The notes beneath the pieces are model-generated. The model made no database searches. It was not told where the DNA came from and was given only the letters and a program-made list of their open reading frames with translations. From assembly GCA_963920705.1 (NCBI GenBank), contig CAWUCO010000199.1, positions 62,001-126,000 of the forward strand: a DNA stretch of 64,000 nt. Direction: 5' to 3'. Position 1 is the stretch's first letter, and every line of letters starts with the position of its first letter. This stretch comes from Odiellus spinosus. Taxonomy: Eukaryota > Arthropoda > Arachnida > Opiliones > Phalangiidae. Below, one piece after another: positions 11,369 to 20,867 of the stretch. Both the position numbers and the translations under genes were made by a program.

Positions 11369-12216
11369 ATGAACCCACCAACAACCAAGCTACCCCGTAA
11401 GTACCTTATGCTATTTTCTGCCGCGGACTTGGTAAAGTTTTTTAGACTTTGAATTTTCGCTGGGCCCTCTCTCTTCTTTTCAGTTGTCGTTGTCGATCCG
11501 GCTACCGGCGCAAAATTCCAGCGTTTGCAAGTAGTAGGAAGCTAAATCATAGGATTCATCTTAGCGAACAGCGTTACTTAACGTTTGGGTTTGCCAATGG
11601 GACCTTCGACATTGAGATTCGAATAATTTCGAAAGATTCTCTGTCGGGGTTCAGTATCACGCCTGCGGAATGGGCGACCTTGGCCCTCCGTCTTGGACCT
11701 TTAGCTATATGGACCCTTGGTCGCGAGGAGACACCTTTCGTAGTCACCATTAGTGACAACTGCGTGAACACTCTGAAAGCAACGGCCATGAGTGATATCC
11801 TGCGACTGACCAGCTATTCTGTAGCGGAGAAAGACATCACACTGACGTCGGCAGAGGCTACCGAGTTACACCGGGTTTGCCCCAGTGTTACGGCCCACCT
11901 GGGACACCTAAATAATCATCGGACGGTATTCGAGGAGATGTACCATACAATCGCCGAGTACTTAATTCTAATTCCGGACCAGTCGTTCAACGACAGAAAT
12001 ACCATGTCCGTATTCTTCGAGGACGACCAAACGAAAAAGTTCGATGCCGTCTATCAATATTACACTTGCTTCGTGAGCCCTTTCACGATTATTTCCACCT
12101 TTGAGGAAAATCTAAAAAATAAACGCCTGAAAAGCGACTTTAGGGCCTACAATTTGTTTTCGATAATTAGTAGTCAATTGGTCCAACTTAAAAAATGTTT
12201 AGAGCGTGTTGCATAA
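11369..12216 (+). CDS. PC4/p15-like accessory protein, spliced, copy 1
   Basis: Exon 1 (11369-11396, MNPPTTKLP) ends at GTAAGT; a pyrimidine-rich TTCTTTTCAG closes an 87-bp intron at 11483. The main frame runs to the TAA at 12216, with AATAAA at 12228. Its N-terminal part, HLSEQRYLTFGFANG then FDIEIR then GFSITPAEWATL, follows the layout of the single-stranded-DNA-binding coactivator PC4 (RYVTVRDFKG..IDIRE..GISLNPEQWSQL). The remaining 170 residues are unfamiliar. The frame set by exon 1 is one nucleotide off from the main frame, so there is an indel near 11490-11540 or the first exon is misjudged. A diverged paralog lies at 22364-23119. Family assignment is inference from pattern; about 0.4 sure. 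Confidence 0.5.
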
Positions 12217-12869
12217 TTTGTTTTTAAATAAAATCTAAAAATCTGCTTTGAAATCGTTTTTACTATTTTTCGAAGTTAAGCCTATACCTTCCATTAGCCT
12301 CACAGTGCTACTTGAGCAAATATGAATCCGTATAACCTCTAAATAGCGTCTAGTTCATTATGAGGTACTTGGGTAAAAAACAACCCAACATAGATTTAAG
12401 GAAATTGTATTACAAACGAAGGGTCCATAAGCTAACACAATCCGTGAAAGCTGAAACATTGGCGCCACCTAGCTGCCGTATAATTTGAAACCAGTACATT
12501 TAAGTAATAAATCCCAAACTAAATGGAATAATACTAACCTAGCAATTAAAGTACCTTAAATAGACACTAAAAATTTATTATTTGGTGGTGTAAAAAATAA
12601 TAACATTGACTAAATAAACTCTAGTAGCTGATTTTCACGATAGGTGTCGACACGGGACCTGTAAGCTACCCCCATTCGTGAACGTTGAAACTTTGGCGTA
12701 CAGTGCAACTTTATAACCTGAAACCATGACATCTAAATAAACCGCAAAACTAAATAATATCCTAAAAATTAAACTAAAATAATATTTACGTTTATATGGT
12801 TAGACTATGTACAGGTAGGCCTGTAAAAGTAAATAAAACAAATTCAAGGAAATTACTTTTAAAAAACAT
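12217..12869. other. Intergenic with a diverged direct repeat
   Basis: The AATAAA at 12228 serves the preceding gene. Segments at about 12418-12530 and 12650-12762 are diverged direct repeats (shared TGAAA-CTTTGGCG, AACCTGAAACCA-type phrases and ACTAAATAATA-type ends). No gene is seen. Confidence 0.5.
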
Positions 12870-13676
12870 TTATTTAATTAAAAAAAAATACAAATTGTGG
12901 CGCGGCCTACACCGCTTGTAAGATATGGGGGGGGGCACGTTGCGCGCCTCACGATGTCTTGGGCCCCCGAGATTATGACCCTCTCCTTCTCGATGAAGGT
13001 CTCGATCTCGGCGGCATCCATCGGAGGCGCGGTGGCCGCCCGCCAATGGCCAAGTTGGTCCAGTTCGGCGAGTACAGTTTTTATAATAATAATAATAATT
13101 TAGTAAATTATCATAAGGGTTGATTAAGAGTTCGTTAGTCACGTACCGGCCACCCCAAACGTCGTAGGAGTACAAGGCGGCCGCCGGAACCTTGTTGTTC
13201 CGCACGACCGCCTGAAACTGGGCCATGGCAGCGGTCGGGTACTCCCCGTACCGTATCTGATAGCGGGCGGCAAGGTGGAGGAAGTGGGCGAGGATGCTAG
13301 AAAAATGTATATATATATATATATATAAATTATAAATGTAAAATTACGACTATTTGACTTTGAGAAGCTGGTGAAACTTACACGACTGAGTGGGCGTCCG
13401 GGTCGGAGGTGTGCGGAGGGGCGAGCCAGGGGTATCCTGTTCGGTCCGGGGCGTCAATGACCGCGTACCCCTCCGCGAAATGACGACGGTGTCCCTCTCC
13501 GGAGGAGCGGTTCCTCCCTCTGACGCTGCTCGAGGGTCGCGGCGGGATTCCCTTCCTCCCAAAACGGTGATGGCGGCGGAGACGGGCAACGCGGCACGCG
13601 TCGAACCCCGGCAATCCGGGCTTCGGGCGCCCCAACTCTGGCGGGGTGTCGAGCGGCTCGGGGGGTCCCCCTAGGT
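12870..13676 (-). pseudogene. GC-rich spliced gene of unknown function
   Basis: Exon A (to 13385) is about 65% GC and ends in DPDAHSV with a GTAAGT donor; exon B begins after TTTTTCTAG at about 13296 and reads ILAHFLHLAARYQIRYGEYP then YSYDVWGGRYVTNELL. The two exons join in phase, which supports the intron (about 89 bp, holding a (TA)n run). An (ATT)n microsatellite near 13090 then shifts the frame, but coding character continues (AAEIETFIEKERVIISGAQD) to about 12890, and AATAAA lies near 12875 on the same strand. The true start is unclear and may lie left of the Pro/Arg-rich stretch. No family is recognised. Base composition is unlike the AT-rich neighbours and resembles 20868-21350. Confidence 0.5.
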
Positions 13677-14910
13677 GACCTAGCCATCCAACGTCGGTCC
13701 GGAGACCGGCGCGGCGAGTACGCCGAGCTTCCGGGGGTTGAGGCAGGGGCCTCCAGCTTTACACGGCTATTATAAAAAAAATTTAAAATAGCTCCAAAAT
13801 ATAAGGTTTTGAAAATCTCGGTACTTCAAGTTGGAATATGTTTTAGACCCCTTAACCTAGAGTGTAATCAATTTCTAAAACTATATTTTTAAATATATCC
13901 GGGCAGTTGTTTATTAAAAACGACCCGCAATTAAACCAAGTTAATTCTAAAATAGGGTTGAAACCCAAAAAGTTATTTCTAAAATGTCCCGAAATTAAAC
14001 CAAGTTATTTTCTAAAACTATATACAACTTAAAGTACCGAGATTTTCTATTCTTAAAGTACTTACGTCAAATCGGGAAGTTGGTTGGCCATCTTATTTTT
14101 AGGTTTTAGGTCTGTTTTGTTAGGGTTCGAACGACGAGAGCAGAATGGTAGTCTTGGTTAAAAATTTAGGCGTTTTTATCCTAAAAAATTGTATAGGAAA
14201 CCCGCGAGATAATTTTACCCCCTTGTCCCCGGGCCATCGCGACCCTCCATTGGCCAGCTAAGGTTCAAGAATCTTCACCTAACGCCCCCAACGAACTACC
14301 ACACCTTAACTAGCGAACGCTTACAAACTTTATCCCCGTGTGAAATAACTGGCCAAAATTTCAGCGATGGCCATTCATCTTTCAGCAAGGACCAATTATC
14401 TTTCCACTATTGAAGCCTGGTTTTCTTTACCGCGGGTATGGACCACCTAGTTTGTAGGCCCACCGAGGTTGGCCCATCATGGCTTCTGAGCCACGGGTTG
14501 TTCCTACCCCTTTTTTGACTTGGGGGTTCAACTACCTATCCGTCTTTTTTAAGATCGCTATTTTTGATTGAAATTTATCGTGAGAAAGGTCCTTCCCATT
14601 TTTAGGAAAGAAAGATGTTCTCTTATTTCTATAGACCCAGCTTTTCCCGCCGAAAATATAAAGTTTTACAAAGTCATATAGCAAGCCCCCGAAAAACGAA
14701 CATTATTTAATGTTTAAATAATAATTATTAGTATAGGCTTAATTACCGCGTAAACAACAGCCGCGAAACGAGAAAAACGCGAAACGCGACCGCGAAAAAC
14801 CGCGCGCGTGAAGGGGGTGTGGACTGTCACCGCGAATCGCGATATAATACCTATGAAATTAAATGTCTTTTCGAAATTAGAATCATTAGAGTTTGAGTTT
14901 TGGAGTTGTC
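13677..14910. other. Intergenic with hairpin element and CGCGAAA repeats
   Basis: GC-rich to about 13760, then AT-rich. It contains the hairpin at 13812-14046 (listed separately) and, at 14745-14830, about eight loose CGCGAAA/CCGCGAAA units just ahead of the ATPase gene, followed by GATATAATACC, which could be its promoter. Confidence 0.45.
13812..14046. repeat. MITE-like hairpin, 36-bp arms
   Basis: AAAATCTCGGTACTTCAAGT at 13812 is matched in reverse complement by the arm at 14011-14046. Two direct repeats of AATTAAACCAAGTTA lie inside. No target duplication was resolved. Confidence 0.65.
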
Positions 14911-15531
14911 ATGTTACGATTCAATCATCCTTCCGGTACCCTGGTGGTCGGTAGCTCCGGTAGTGGGAAAACTATGTTGTGTCAGAGGATAATAAAAGAG
15001 CGGGCTTCAATGTTTGATCCCCCTATAGCTCAAGTTGATTGGTATTACTCTGTTTGGCAACCAATCTACGACGATATCAGGAAATTAGGCGTAAATTTTT
15101 TAGAAGGGTTACCCGACGTATCAATTTATGATGGTTCCCGAAATGTCTTGCTAGTTATCAATGATCTTATGAGTCAAAATAAAAGGGGATTGATTGCTGA
15201 TATTTTCACTAAATATTCACATCATAAGTGTTTGTCCGTACTTTTCATTGTTCAAAATCTTTTTAATAAAAGTATCCGAGAAATCTCGTTAAACGCGACT
15301 TATATAATACTTTTCAAGCAAACACGAGACTTAAATCAAATCAATATTCTAGCGCGCCAATTATGTCCTAGTAACTCAAAATTCATTCTGGATAGCTACT
15401 TAGATGCCACGTCCCAACCTCATACGTATATCTTATACGACCTTTCGCAAACAATCCCCGAAGAATGGAGATTAAAAACGAATATTTTCCTAAACGAAGC
15501 TCTAACAGTATACACCCCCAGAAAACAATAA
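14911..15531 (+). CDS. Genome-packaging ATPase (FtsK/HerA type)
   Basis: Intact 206-residue protein starting at the ATG at 14911 (MLRFNHPSGTLVVG). Walker A is GSSGSGKT (residues 14-21) and Walker B is VLLVINDL near residue 85, followed by a sensor-like SVLFIVQNLFNKS. Length and layout match the Polinton/adintovirus A32-like ATPase, which in the family pumps the genome into the capsid. It is the only long core gene of this element without a stop or frameshift. Its neighbour starts 39 bp after its stop, consistent with one rightward structural gene block. Confidence 0.9.
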   Translation: MLRFNHPSGTLVVGSSGSGKTMLCQRIIKERASMFDPPIAQVDWYYSVWQPIYDDIRKLGVNFLEGLPDVSIYDGSRNVLLVINDLMSQNKRGLIADIFTKYSHHKCLSVLFIVQNLFNKSIREISLNATYIILFKQTRDLNQINILARQLCPSNSKFILDSYLDATSQPHTYILYDLSQTIPEEWRLKTNIFLNEALTVYTPRKQ

Positions 15532-15569
15532 AACTCTTCACCCCCCTCGGTAATCCCATCATTAGTGGT

Positions 15570-15932
15570 ATGGCCCCAAAAGCGCGAACAACGAAAATTC
15601 GCTCGAGTCTTGCGAAACGTAACGCCGACCTAATATCAGCCTTAGGTCGTGTTAAGCGTAGCCAAAGGCTTAGTATATTAAAATCCGCTCCAAAAGAATT
15701 GATCGAGGCCCTGAGCGAAGTAGCTTTAAACGCCTTAAGTGGTAATCTAAATTTTAGTCCTAAAAATACGTTACAACTAGCCCGACATAAGAAAAATCTA
15801 CGTCAGATTGGAGATCGACGTATAAATTGGCGTAAAAAGAAACATCTATTAATTAACCAGAAAGGTAGTGGCTTCTTCTCGTTACTTTTACCTCTCGCCG
15901 CCAATATCCTTGGGAGTGTCGTAGGACAATGA
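15570..15932 (+). CDS. Conserved Polinton structural protein with C-terminal hydrophobic segment
   Basis: The ATG at 15570 (MAPKARTTKIRSSLAKRNAD) gives 120 residues. Basic throughout, with a helical middle (KELIEALSEVALNALSGNL), a basic stretch (RRINWRKKKHLL), then GSGFFSLLLPLAANILGSVV, a Gly/Leu-rich membrane-active-like end. This composition and order is typical of a small gene found between ATPase and integrase in many invertebrate Polintons and comparable with adenovirus minor core proteins. Function in this family is inferred, not shown. Its TGA overlaps the next ATG (ATGA at 15929). Confidence 0.7.
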   Translation: MAPKARTTKIRSSLAKRNADLISALGRVKRSQRLSILKSAPKELIEALSEVALNALSGNLNFSPKNTLQLARHKKNLRQIGDRRINWRKKKHLLINQKGSGFFSLLLPLAANILGSVVGQ

Positions 15933-16570
15933 AACAATTCATTAAAATGCATCTTGTCCCTATACCCCGGACTCCCCTAAATTCCGAGAATGTTAGCGGG
16001 GCCAACCCTTCAGAAAATTTCGCCTCGCTTGCCGGAGGGGCCGTGCCGAAACAAAAAGCTGTTTCAAATACCCTCGAGTCTGAAATGCGAAATATATTAG
16101 ATGATCGAGGACCAAATGGATACAATACAGTCAAATTTTACAAAGAGCCCAAAATATAACCAAGAAAGAAATTAGTAAATTACCCTATGAACGCTGGCTC
16201 AATTTATTTCCGCTCAAATATAGGGGGCTCGCCCGTAAAATTCGATCGTTTGACAGAGAGCGATAACAGAGTAACGTGGTCTACAATAAACGGTAACATC
16301 GTCATCGACGGTCACGCCGTTAAAGATTCTGATATCAGCGAATTAATTTTTCATACGATTAAACTTAGCGAGGGCAAAAGCCTCGGTACTCAACCCGTAG
16401 GCTGGGTCGAATTCGCGCCTTTTGTTAAGACGTTTTTACCGCAACACTCCGTCGTTACCACCCCCGTCGCCCCTCGCAACACCGACCCGTTCGACGCCCT
16501 TAAAATTAAGATTACGCAAAGCGAAAAAGCCGCCCACGAAAATTACCAGCAAAACTGTAAACACCATTAG
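15929..16570 (+). pseudogene. Conserved Polinton protein between ATPase block and integrase, split
   Basis: Two adjacent frames look like one gene: 15929-16159 (MKQFIKMHLVPIPRTPLNSE, containing LESEMRNILDD) and 16187-16570 (containing GNIVIDGHAVKDSDISELIF and PVGWVEFAPFVKTFLP). The second half matches the end of a small Polinton gene with the pattern I-DG-x-I-S-DLI followed by P-GW-x-F. The join at 16157 carries a TAA and a frame change, so a full-length product is unlikely. Role is unknown; position implies a virion or assembly function. Confidence 0.55.
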
Positions 16571-16612
16571 AAAACGGCTCGGGCTACCAAATAAAAGCCC
16601 CAACTCCCAAGA

Positions 16613-17713
16613 ATGGCTAACGTTCAAAACGACCAAATCAACACCCTAGAAGGAATTTATTTTGATGAAAGAAATCCGGCGTCATTTTCGAGTATCGAAT
16701 CATTATACCAGGCCGTTAAAGATAAGGGTATTTCGAGGGAGAATGTGAAAGAATTTCTGGAAGGGTCCGAAGCTTATACGCTTCACGTCACGGCTAGAAA
16801 GAAATTTAAGCGAAGAAAAATTCCCGTCACCAATATAGGCGATAGGTTTGAAATTGACCTTGCTGACATGCAGTCATTAGCAAAATACAACGATTCGTAT
16901 AAATATTTGCTAATGGGTATCGATTGCTTCTCGCGAAAAGCCTACAGTATCCCTTTAAAGAGGAAGAGCGGAGATGAGGTCGTTCGAGGTCTGAAGGAGA
17001 TTTTCGCCGATAGCGTCCCGTGAGCCATCTATTGTGATAGTGGGACTGAATTTTTAAACACTAAAGTGCAAGCCTTGCTAAAGAAAAGTAATGTTAAATT
17101 TACCGCTATGGTATCGGAACCGCACCACGCCCCCTTCATTGAAAGGCTTAATCGCACTATCAAAGGGAGAATGTTCCGTTATTTCACGCATAACAATACC
17201 CGGCGTTACATTGATATTCTTCAAACTTTAATCTCCGCGTATAACGGGGCCAAGCATTCAACGATTAAAATGGCGCCTGATCAAGTCCATAGTGGAAACA
17301 TCTTACAAGTTTATCGTAATATCTACGGGGTTGCTAAAAAACTTAAAGTCAAGCCCGCTAAATTTAAAACTGGTGACCATGTCGGAATTAGTAAACTTCG
17401 TTCGGTTTTCGCTAAAGGCTTCGAAGCCAATTTCTCGGTCGAAGTATTTAAAATAACTGGGGTACTAGAAAACAAGACGCCACATTTGTATAGGCTTCAA
17501 GACTACAATGGTCAAGATATAACGGGGCTCTTTTACGCTTTTCAACTCATTAGAACCAAGGTACCCGACCTGTACAGTATAGACAAAATTCTGAAGAAAA
17601 GGAAACGGAAAGGGAAATTGGAATATTTTGTTTCATTTATTGGCCTACCTAAAGACCAGAATTGTTGGGTCAGTAGCGATAATGTCAGACCTTTACCTAA
17701 CGCTCCCAAGTGA
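16613..17713 (+). pseudogene. Retrovirus-like integrase with chromodomain, one in-frame TGA
   Basis: Polinton integrase of about 366 codons. The DDE core shows the first Asp in RFEIDLADMQSL, the second in IYCDSGTEF directly after the stop, and the Glu in FIERLNRTIKGRM. An SH3-like segment (FKTGDHVGISKLRSVF, GLFYAFQLIR) and a chromodomain (YSIDKILKKRKRKGKLEYFV, then CWVSSDNV) follow. The chromodomain in related elements binds methylated histone tails and guides integration. The only defect is the TGA at 17021-17023, ahead of the second catalytic Asp; the frame is otherwise continuous. The 3' end overlaps the penton start at 17682. Confidence 0.85.
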
Positions 17714-18464
17714 TACGTCAATGGATATTTTCCCGGAAAACACAAATTCTTCATACGTCACGAAACTACCAAATCCAATTACCCTCAAGGGGTCGTGGGG
17801 ATGCGCTTTGGTTGAATTAAAATATACGTCTAGTTTTTTCAACGTGAAAAAGGACACCGCTGTTGAAGTAAACGTCACACGTCGCTCGACATCTCAACCT
17901 CCCCGGGGTAACGTTACGAAACTCGGTATGATCGACGTGCCCCCCGGTCATTATCAATCAATTGACCATTTATTAGGCGTCATTAATGACGTTGAAATCT
18001 GCCTTAAGAATCAAGCGTGCTTTCTCCATGACGCTACGACTGGTTATATCAACCTAAAGACTAAAGCGGCCTGTTCGATTGAACCTGTTTTGGCCATCCC
18101 TCGCGGTATCGCCGATATCATGGGTTACGAGGATTCCGAACATGTAAACGGGCGGGCCGAAAAACAAGCGCGTATTGACTGCCATATCCATTCTCAATTG
18201 TACATTTATACAGATATTGTAGACAATGTAATAGTGGGTGATTCCTTAGTCCCTCTTTTAAGGATTATTACAGTTGAAAACACCAATTACGGGAATTCCG
18301 TAGTAAAGACCTTTGTTTCACCCTATTATTTACCAATAGGGAAAAGCTACTTTGACACCGTTACCGTACATATAAGAGATCATCTTGGTGAGCTCGCGCC
18401 ATTTGAGTACGGGACACTGTCCTGTGTAGTACACTTGAGACAATGCGGCGGACGGCTAACTTAG
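17682..18464 (+). CDS. Penton (minor capsid) protein
   Basis: The ATG at 17682 (MSDLYLTLPSDTSMDIFPEN) fits the Polinton penton start, which normally reads LPSN-S and then a short beta-rich region (TLKGSWGCALVELKYTSSFF). Later features are ADIMGY, the YIYTDIVDNVIVGDSLVPLL block and the LRIITVEN block, all diagnostic of this single-jelly-roll vertex protein. 260 residues, intact. In the family it caps the fivefold vertices of the icosahedral shell. It overlaps the integrase by 32 bp and the next ORF by 22 bp. Longer in-frame starts upstream lie inside the integrase and are not needed. Confidence 0.85.
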   Translation: MSDLYLTLPSDTSMDIFPENTNSSYVTKLPNPITLKGSWGCALVELKYTSSFFNVKKDTAVEVNVTRRSTSQPPRGNVTKLGMIDVPPGHYQSIDHLLGVINDVEICLKNQACFLHDATTGYINLKTKAACSIEPVLAIPRGIADIMGYEDSEHVNGRAEKQARIDCHIHSQLYIYTDIVDNVIVGDSLVPLLRIITVENTNYGNSVVKTFVSPYYLPIGKSYFDTVTVHIRDHLGELAPFEYGTLSCVVHLRQCGGRLT

Positions 18465-18898
18465 AAAGGTGTAGTTATAGCCAATATTACTTGGCTCAGG
18501 CCCAGGGCCAAGCGGGTAATGGCGTAGGACCCGTGTATATTGGGCGAGCTTACCAGCGGGGACACGGGATCGGTAATATTTTAGCCCGCTTTGGGCGCTA
18601 TATCGCGCCTATCCTTTATAACGTCGCAAAATTTGTCGGTAAAAAGCTATTGGGAACTGGTAAGCTCGTTTTTAATGACGTCATGAGTGGGCAAAACCTG
18701 CAAGAGGCCGTTAAGCGGCGTGGTACCGAAACATTAGACGAAGTCCGAAAACAGTATGGCTCCGGAAAACCGCGGAAAAAAAGAAAAACTGTTAAAAAAA
18801 GTCTCAAAAAAGCTATAAAGAGCGTAGGCAAACAACGATCCAGATCAGTTAAGCGTCAGCTAGCATTCAGAACGGTTCGCGACATATTTTCAAGATAA
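18443..18898 (+). CDS. Basic minor capsid/core protein with QRGHGIG motif
   Basis: 151 residues, intact. After a Gln/Gly-rich N-terminus comes the hallmark AYQRGHGIGNILARFGRYIA and then a helical segment (LYNVAKFVGKKLLGTG) and DVMSGQNLQEAVKRR; the last third is strongly basic (KPRKKRKTVKKSLKKA). The QRGHGIG-SLF-RFLxP pattern is conserved in Polinton proteins located between penton and major capsid, and is regarded as a minor structural protein, with membrane-active helix and DNA-binding tail comparable to adenovirus pVI/pX-type proteins. The start overlaps the penton stop; the major capsid ATG follows its stop by 2 bp. Confidence 0.75.
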   Translation: MRRTANLERCSYSQYYLAQAQGQAGNGVGPVYIGRAYQRGHGIGNILARFGRYIAPILYNVAKFVGKKLLGTGKLVFNDVMSGQNLQEAVKRRGTETLDEVRKQYGSGKPRKKRKTVKKSLKKAIKSVGKQRSRSVKRQLAFRTVRDIFSR

Positions 18899-18900
18899 AA

Positions 18901-20294
18901 ATGGGCGAAGTCGTCAATTCAGCGTTAGACCTTTTTACGGTGCCCCCAATTCAAACTTCGATTGAGCGCATTAAAACTGTAACGAATCAGCCATTAACTT
19001 CCCTCAAAGGGGATCAACCAATAGAATTTGAAATTTCAGCTAACAATGACGAGTACATCGATACGTCACTTATTATGCTATACACCCGAAATAAAATTAC
19101 AAACAATGACGGGTCTGACCTTGTTGATAGTGATAATGTTGGACCTATTAATAATTTTCTGCATTCGCAATTTGAACGCATTGACATTTACGTAGGCGAT
19201 TGTCTAGTAACGCCCTCGGCAAATCACTACGGATACAACTCGCTACTTTCAGCGTTAACGACGTATGAGGGCGATGCTAGTTATTCGCACTCTAAAGATA
19301 CTCCCGGTCACATGGATTCCACGACCGATAACAAAGGTCATGTACAACGACGTAAAGCTAGCGCGAAATCCAAATAATTTGAAATGTACGGGGCACTCTA
19401 CTTAGACTTTTTCAATATCTCCAAATATCTTCTCAACGGGGCATAGATGGGCGTGCTTCACGGAGTGTAGTACAGTGGAAGGCTAGTGAAGCACTTCGCG
19501 TGAAGCGCTTCGCAAGCCTTCCACTGTACTAAACTCCGTGAAGCACGCCCATCTATGCAACGGGGTGCCCCTTAAACTGAAATTGCATAAAAGCAAACCT
19601 AGTTTTTGTTTGTTAGTGAAAAAGCCCGCCGGGAACGGCGGTTATAAATCACACATTCTAGAAGCCGTTCTTTATGTTCCTAAAGTCCAGATGGCGCCAA
19701 AAATTTTAATAGCCCACGAACGAGCTTTAACAGCGAAGCCCGCCCAATACCCTTACACGCGAACGGAAACCAAGATATTTACAATTTCGCCCCATCTCCT
19801 GACCACGTCTATTGAAAATCTTTATCTCGGCGTTCTGCCCGAGCGTGTTATCGTTGCTTTGGATAATCATAAATCAAAACGGGTGATCTGGAGACCAACC
19901 CTTTCAATTTTGCGAATTTTGGATTAAACTATATTTCATTATTTGTAAACTCGGATCAAATCCCCGCCAGGCCTTTAAAACCCAATTTTGCCAAAAAGCT
20001 TTTCGCCCGCGAATACTATACGCTGTTCTTAGGCGCGGAACCCATTATAGCGACAGGGGGCTGAATATCTCCCTCGAAGATTACGGAGAAGGCACAGCGA
20101 TCTATTCCTTCGATAACTCTATGGATCAGAGCCCTAGCGAGTCAAGACATTGGAATGCCACGCAGCATGGACAACTCCGACTGGAGTTGGAATTTGATCT
20201 AGCGACAGCGAGCACCGTAAGCTGCGTCGTCTTTTCGGAATTTCAGGCTTTGCTACAAATTGATAAGAACCGTGCTGTCACTATCACAGTATAA
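18901..20294 (+). pseudogene. Major capsid protein (double jelly roll), interrupted
   Basis: The start (SALDLFTVPPIQTSIE, then GDQPIEFEISANNDEYID and a VGPINNFLHSQFERIDIYV block) is the standard Polinton major capsid N-terminus. Similarity resumes at 19566-19910 (LKLKLHKSKPSF, then EAVLYVPKVQMAP, AQYPYTRTETKIF, LYLGVLPERVIVAL) and continues in shifting frames to a TAA at 20292. Damage: TAA at 19375, a 116-bp MITE at 19442-19557, a frame change near 19910 and another near 20062. Length without the insertion is near 420 codons, normal for the family. In intact relatives it forms the trimeric capsomers of the shell. Confidence 0.85.
19442..19557. mobile_element. hAT-type MITE inside the capsid gene
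   Basis: The element starts CATAGATGGGCGTGCTTCAC and ends in the reverse complement; the arms run about 45 bp each around an inner AGTGAAGCACTTCGCGTG-type turn. It is flanked on both sides by the same 8 bp, CAACGGGG (19434-19441 and 19558-19565). An 8-bp target duplication and a CATAGATGGGC-like terminus are typical of hAT transposons of the Charlie type. Confidence 0.85.
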
Positions 20295-20296
20295 CT

Positions 20297-20714
20297 TTGA
20301 ACGGCCCCCAGATAAGTCATTGTTTGAGAAGCGTCCCTAGTTTTAAGGGAGTTTATTCAAGTGACACACTACCGGCCCAGATTGATATCGTGAATTTCGA
20401 TAATAGCGCCAAACAAGGTATATATTGGGTGGCCATTTATTTTGACAAGCGAGCCCACGCCGATTATTTTGATTCACTAGCGTTTGGGCTGAATTTTATA
20501 CCCCCCATTGCGCGGTTTATCACTCGAAACTCTATATCCTGGACATACAACAAACGTAGATTCCAGTCATTCACAAGGTCCGTGTGCGGAAAATACTGCG
20601 TCCTATATCTACTATACCGATCAATCAACGCCCTCATTTATAAAGAAGTTTACTCGTAATGCCGAACACAATGATAAACTTATTTCAACCCTCTTCAAAA
20701 GACGAGGGTTCTAA
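20297..20714 (+). pseudogene. Adenain-like cysteine protease, broken
   Basis: FKGVYSSDTLP, then DIVNFDNSAKQGIYWVAIYF and DYFDSLAFGL, then SVCGKYCVLYLL: this is the order of the maturation protease of Polintons and adenoviruses (GVF-D-LP, then HW, then the acidic FDS, then CG-YC with the nucleophile). Two defects are visible. The position that normally holds the catalytic His before W is Tyr (GIYW). A frame change near 20500-20600 moves the end of the gene to a second frame closing at 20714 (FIKKFTRNAEHNDKLI). The natural ATG is not found. In the family the enzyme processes capsid precursors. Confidence 0.75.
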
Positions 20715-20794
20715 CCTCAGGAATGATAGGACCTCCCATATCGTGGGAATTCTCTATCGCGGTCCCGTAACGAATGGAGGGCTTTTTTAAAGGG

Positions 20795-20801
20795 TATATA
20801 A
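20795..20801 (+). promoter_or_regulatory. TATA box before the GC-rich ORF
   Basis: TATATAA in AAAGGGTATATAAACCC, 67 bp ahead of the ATG at 20868; the GGGTATA(T/A)A style matches the site at 11314. Confidence 0.5.
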
Positions 20802-20867
20802 ACCCGAACTTTCCGATCTAAAAATCACAAGTTTCTCAAGTTCTCTCAACGCACCTCAGAAAAAAAA

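Noticed and set aside
13390-13687. Plus-strand and alternative-frame ORFs in the GC-rich region
   Set aside because: GC-rich DNA leaves all frames open; only the minus-strand frame that splices in phase with exon B was kept.
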